Origin: Bacillota bacterium
Lineage (GTDB): Bacteria; Bacillota; Clostridia; Christensenellales; CAG-138
Reading direction: 5' to 3'
DNA length: 5,726 nt
NCBI GenBank assembly: GCA_023426265.1
Contig: JAFABA010000016.1
Coordinates: forward strand, 1-5,726
The translations under genes were made by a program, and so were the position numbers. The notes under the pieces are model-generated. The model made no database searches. It was not told where the DNA came from and saw nothing but the letters and a program-made list of their open reading frames with translations. Below are positions 4,883 through 5,726 of the stretch, piece by piece; position 1 is the stretch's first letter, and each line of letters opens with the position of its first letter.

Positions 4883-5726
4883 ATGTACGTTGCAGACGGT
4901 TGGAAGGACTATGCATTATTGGACGCGGGCGGCGGCGAAAAGCTGGAACGCTGGGGGGACGTGGCGCTGCTTCGTCCCGATCCGCAGGCGGTCTGGCCCA
5001 TGGGGGAAATCAATGCCCCGCACGCGCGCTATATCCGGTCAAGCGCAGGCGGCGGCCATTGGGAATATGAGAAGCAGCTTCCGGAAAGCTGGAACATCCG
5101 CTACCGGGACTTAACCTTTCTGGTGCGCCCCACCGGATTCAAGCATACGGGGCTGTTCCCGGAGCAAGCCGTCAACTGGGATTGGATGCGTTCTTTGTTA
5201 AAGACGCGCCCCAACGCGAAGGTATTGAATTTATTCGCCTACACCGGGGGTGCTACCTGCGCGTGCGCCAAGGAACAGGCGCAGGTGGTGCATGTGGACG
5301 CAGCAAAGGGCATGCTGGCCTGGGCCAAGGACAACCTCGCGGCCTCTGGGCTAAGCGACGCGCCCGTGCGCTTTCTGGCGGACGACGCCATGAAGTTCGT
5401 ACTGCGGGAGCAGCGGCGCGGCAATCAATATGACGGCATTTTAATGGACCCGCCCAGCTACGGGAGAGGGCCGGACGGCGAAATGTGGAAAATAGAGCAG
5501 GACATCTACCCGCTGGTGGAGGCCGCCGCAGCGTTGCTTTCGGACAAGCCGCTGTTCTTTCTGATTAACTCCTATACCACCGGCCTTGCGCCGACGGTCA
5601 TCAAAAACGTACTGGACGTCGCGCTTAAAGGAAAAGGCGCGCAGGTGGAAGCGGCGGAACTGTGCCTGCCTATGCGGCGGGACAGTTTGCTGTTTCCCTG
5701 CGGGGCGACCGGGAGGGCATGGTGGA
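4883..5726 (+). CDS. SAM-dependent methyltransferase, RlmI-like (partial, right edge)
   Basis: A class I (Rossmann) methyltransferase of the RlmI/Methyltrans_SAM kind, which mostly modify 23S rRNA. The 281 visible residues show FKHTGLFPEQAVNW (86-99), SAM-binding motif I in NLFAYTGGATCACA (116-129), the acidic motif II residue in VHVDAAKG (136-143; Asp139), and motif IV LMDPPSYGRG (187-196). The near-terminal PCGATGR is also present, so only a few residues should be missing. There is no N-terminal PUA domain of the kind E. coli RlmI has; the first 80 residues instead form a short region with WP and HWEYEK. The exact base modified cannot be told. The start is one base after the stop of the flippase-like gene, with GGAGG 6 bases before it. 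The gene was read from its own frame because it has no stop in the window. Confidence 0.9.
   Translation, partial: MYVADGWKDYALLDAGGGEKLERWGDVALLRPDPQAVWPMGEINAPHARYIRSSAGGGHWEYEKQLPESWNIRYRDLTFLVRPTGFKHTGLFPEQAVNWDWMRSLLKTRPNAKVLNLFAYTGGATCACAKEQAQVVHVDAAKGMLAWAKDNLAASGLSDAPVRFLADDAMKFVLREQRRGNQYDGILMDPPSYGRGPDGEMWKIEQDIYPLVEAAAALLSDKPLFFLINSYTTGLAPTVIKNVLDVALKGKGAQVEAAELCLPMRRDSLLFPCGATGRAWW

Overview
The window looks like a chromosomal stretch from a moderately GC-rich Gram-positive bacterium of the Clostridia type. The signs are a membrane-anchored sortase with a Pro/Thr-rich linker, strong AGGAGG-type ribosome binding sites, a DUF6054-like small protein, and a LexA box of the Gram-positive CGAAC-N4-GTTC form. 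The lineage is an inference; no rRNA or other phylogenetic marker is present.

Layout, left to right. Positions 1-701 (minus) hold a nearly complete sortase that runs off the left edge, with its own extended -10 promoter. Positions 944-1459 (minus) hold a small helix-turn-helix protein resembling phage late-gene regulators of the ArpU/RinA kind. Its promoter carries a perfect inverted repeat between -35 and -10 and a near-consensus LexA box just downstream. Diverging from it, 1645-1980 (plus) encodes a DUF6054-like protein. Positions 2030-2140 are packed with three hairpins, two of them terminators serving the convergent ends of the DUF6054-like gene and rarA. Positions 2134-3447 (minus) are rarA/mgsA, an AAA+ ATPase of replication-fork repair, whose promoter contains a degenerate LexA-like site. 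Positions 3448-3777 are a 330-bp gap between divergent genes. It is filled with palindromes and has a strong leftward terminator with no gene in front of it. Positions 3778-4881 and 4883 to the right edge (plus) form a two-gene operon: a YbhN/LPG-synthase-type membrane protein and an RlmI-like SAM-dependent RNA methyltransferase, joined by a one-base gap.

How the genes may work together. Most of the region is housekeeping. The most interesting signal is regulatory. The same 14-bp motif, differing at two positions, lies over the promoters of both the phage-type regulator and rarA, so both may respond to DNA damage through LexA. A possible ~60-nt leftward small RNA in the rarA/flippase gap is the other item worth testing. 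No mobile element, CRISPR array, tRNA or rRNA was seen.
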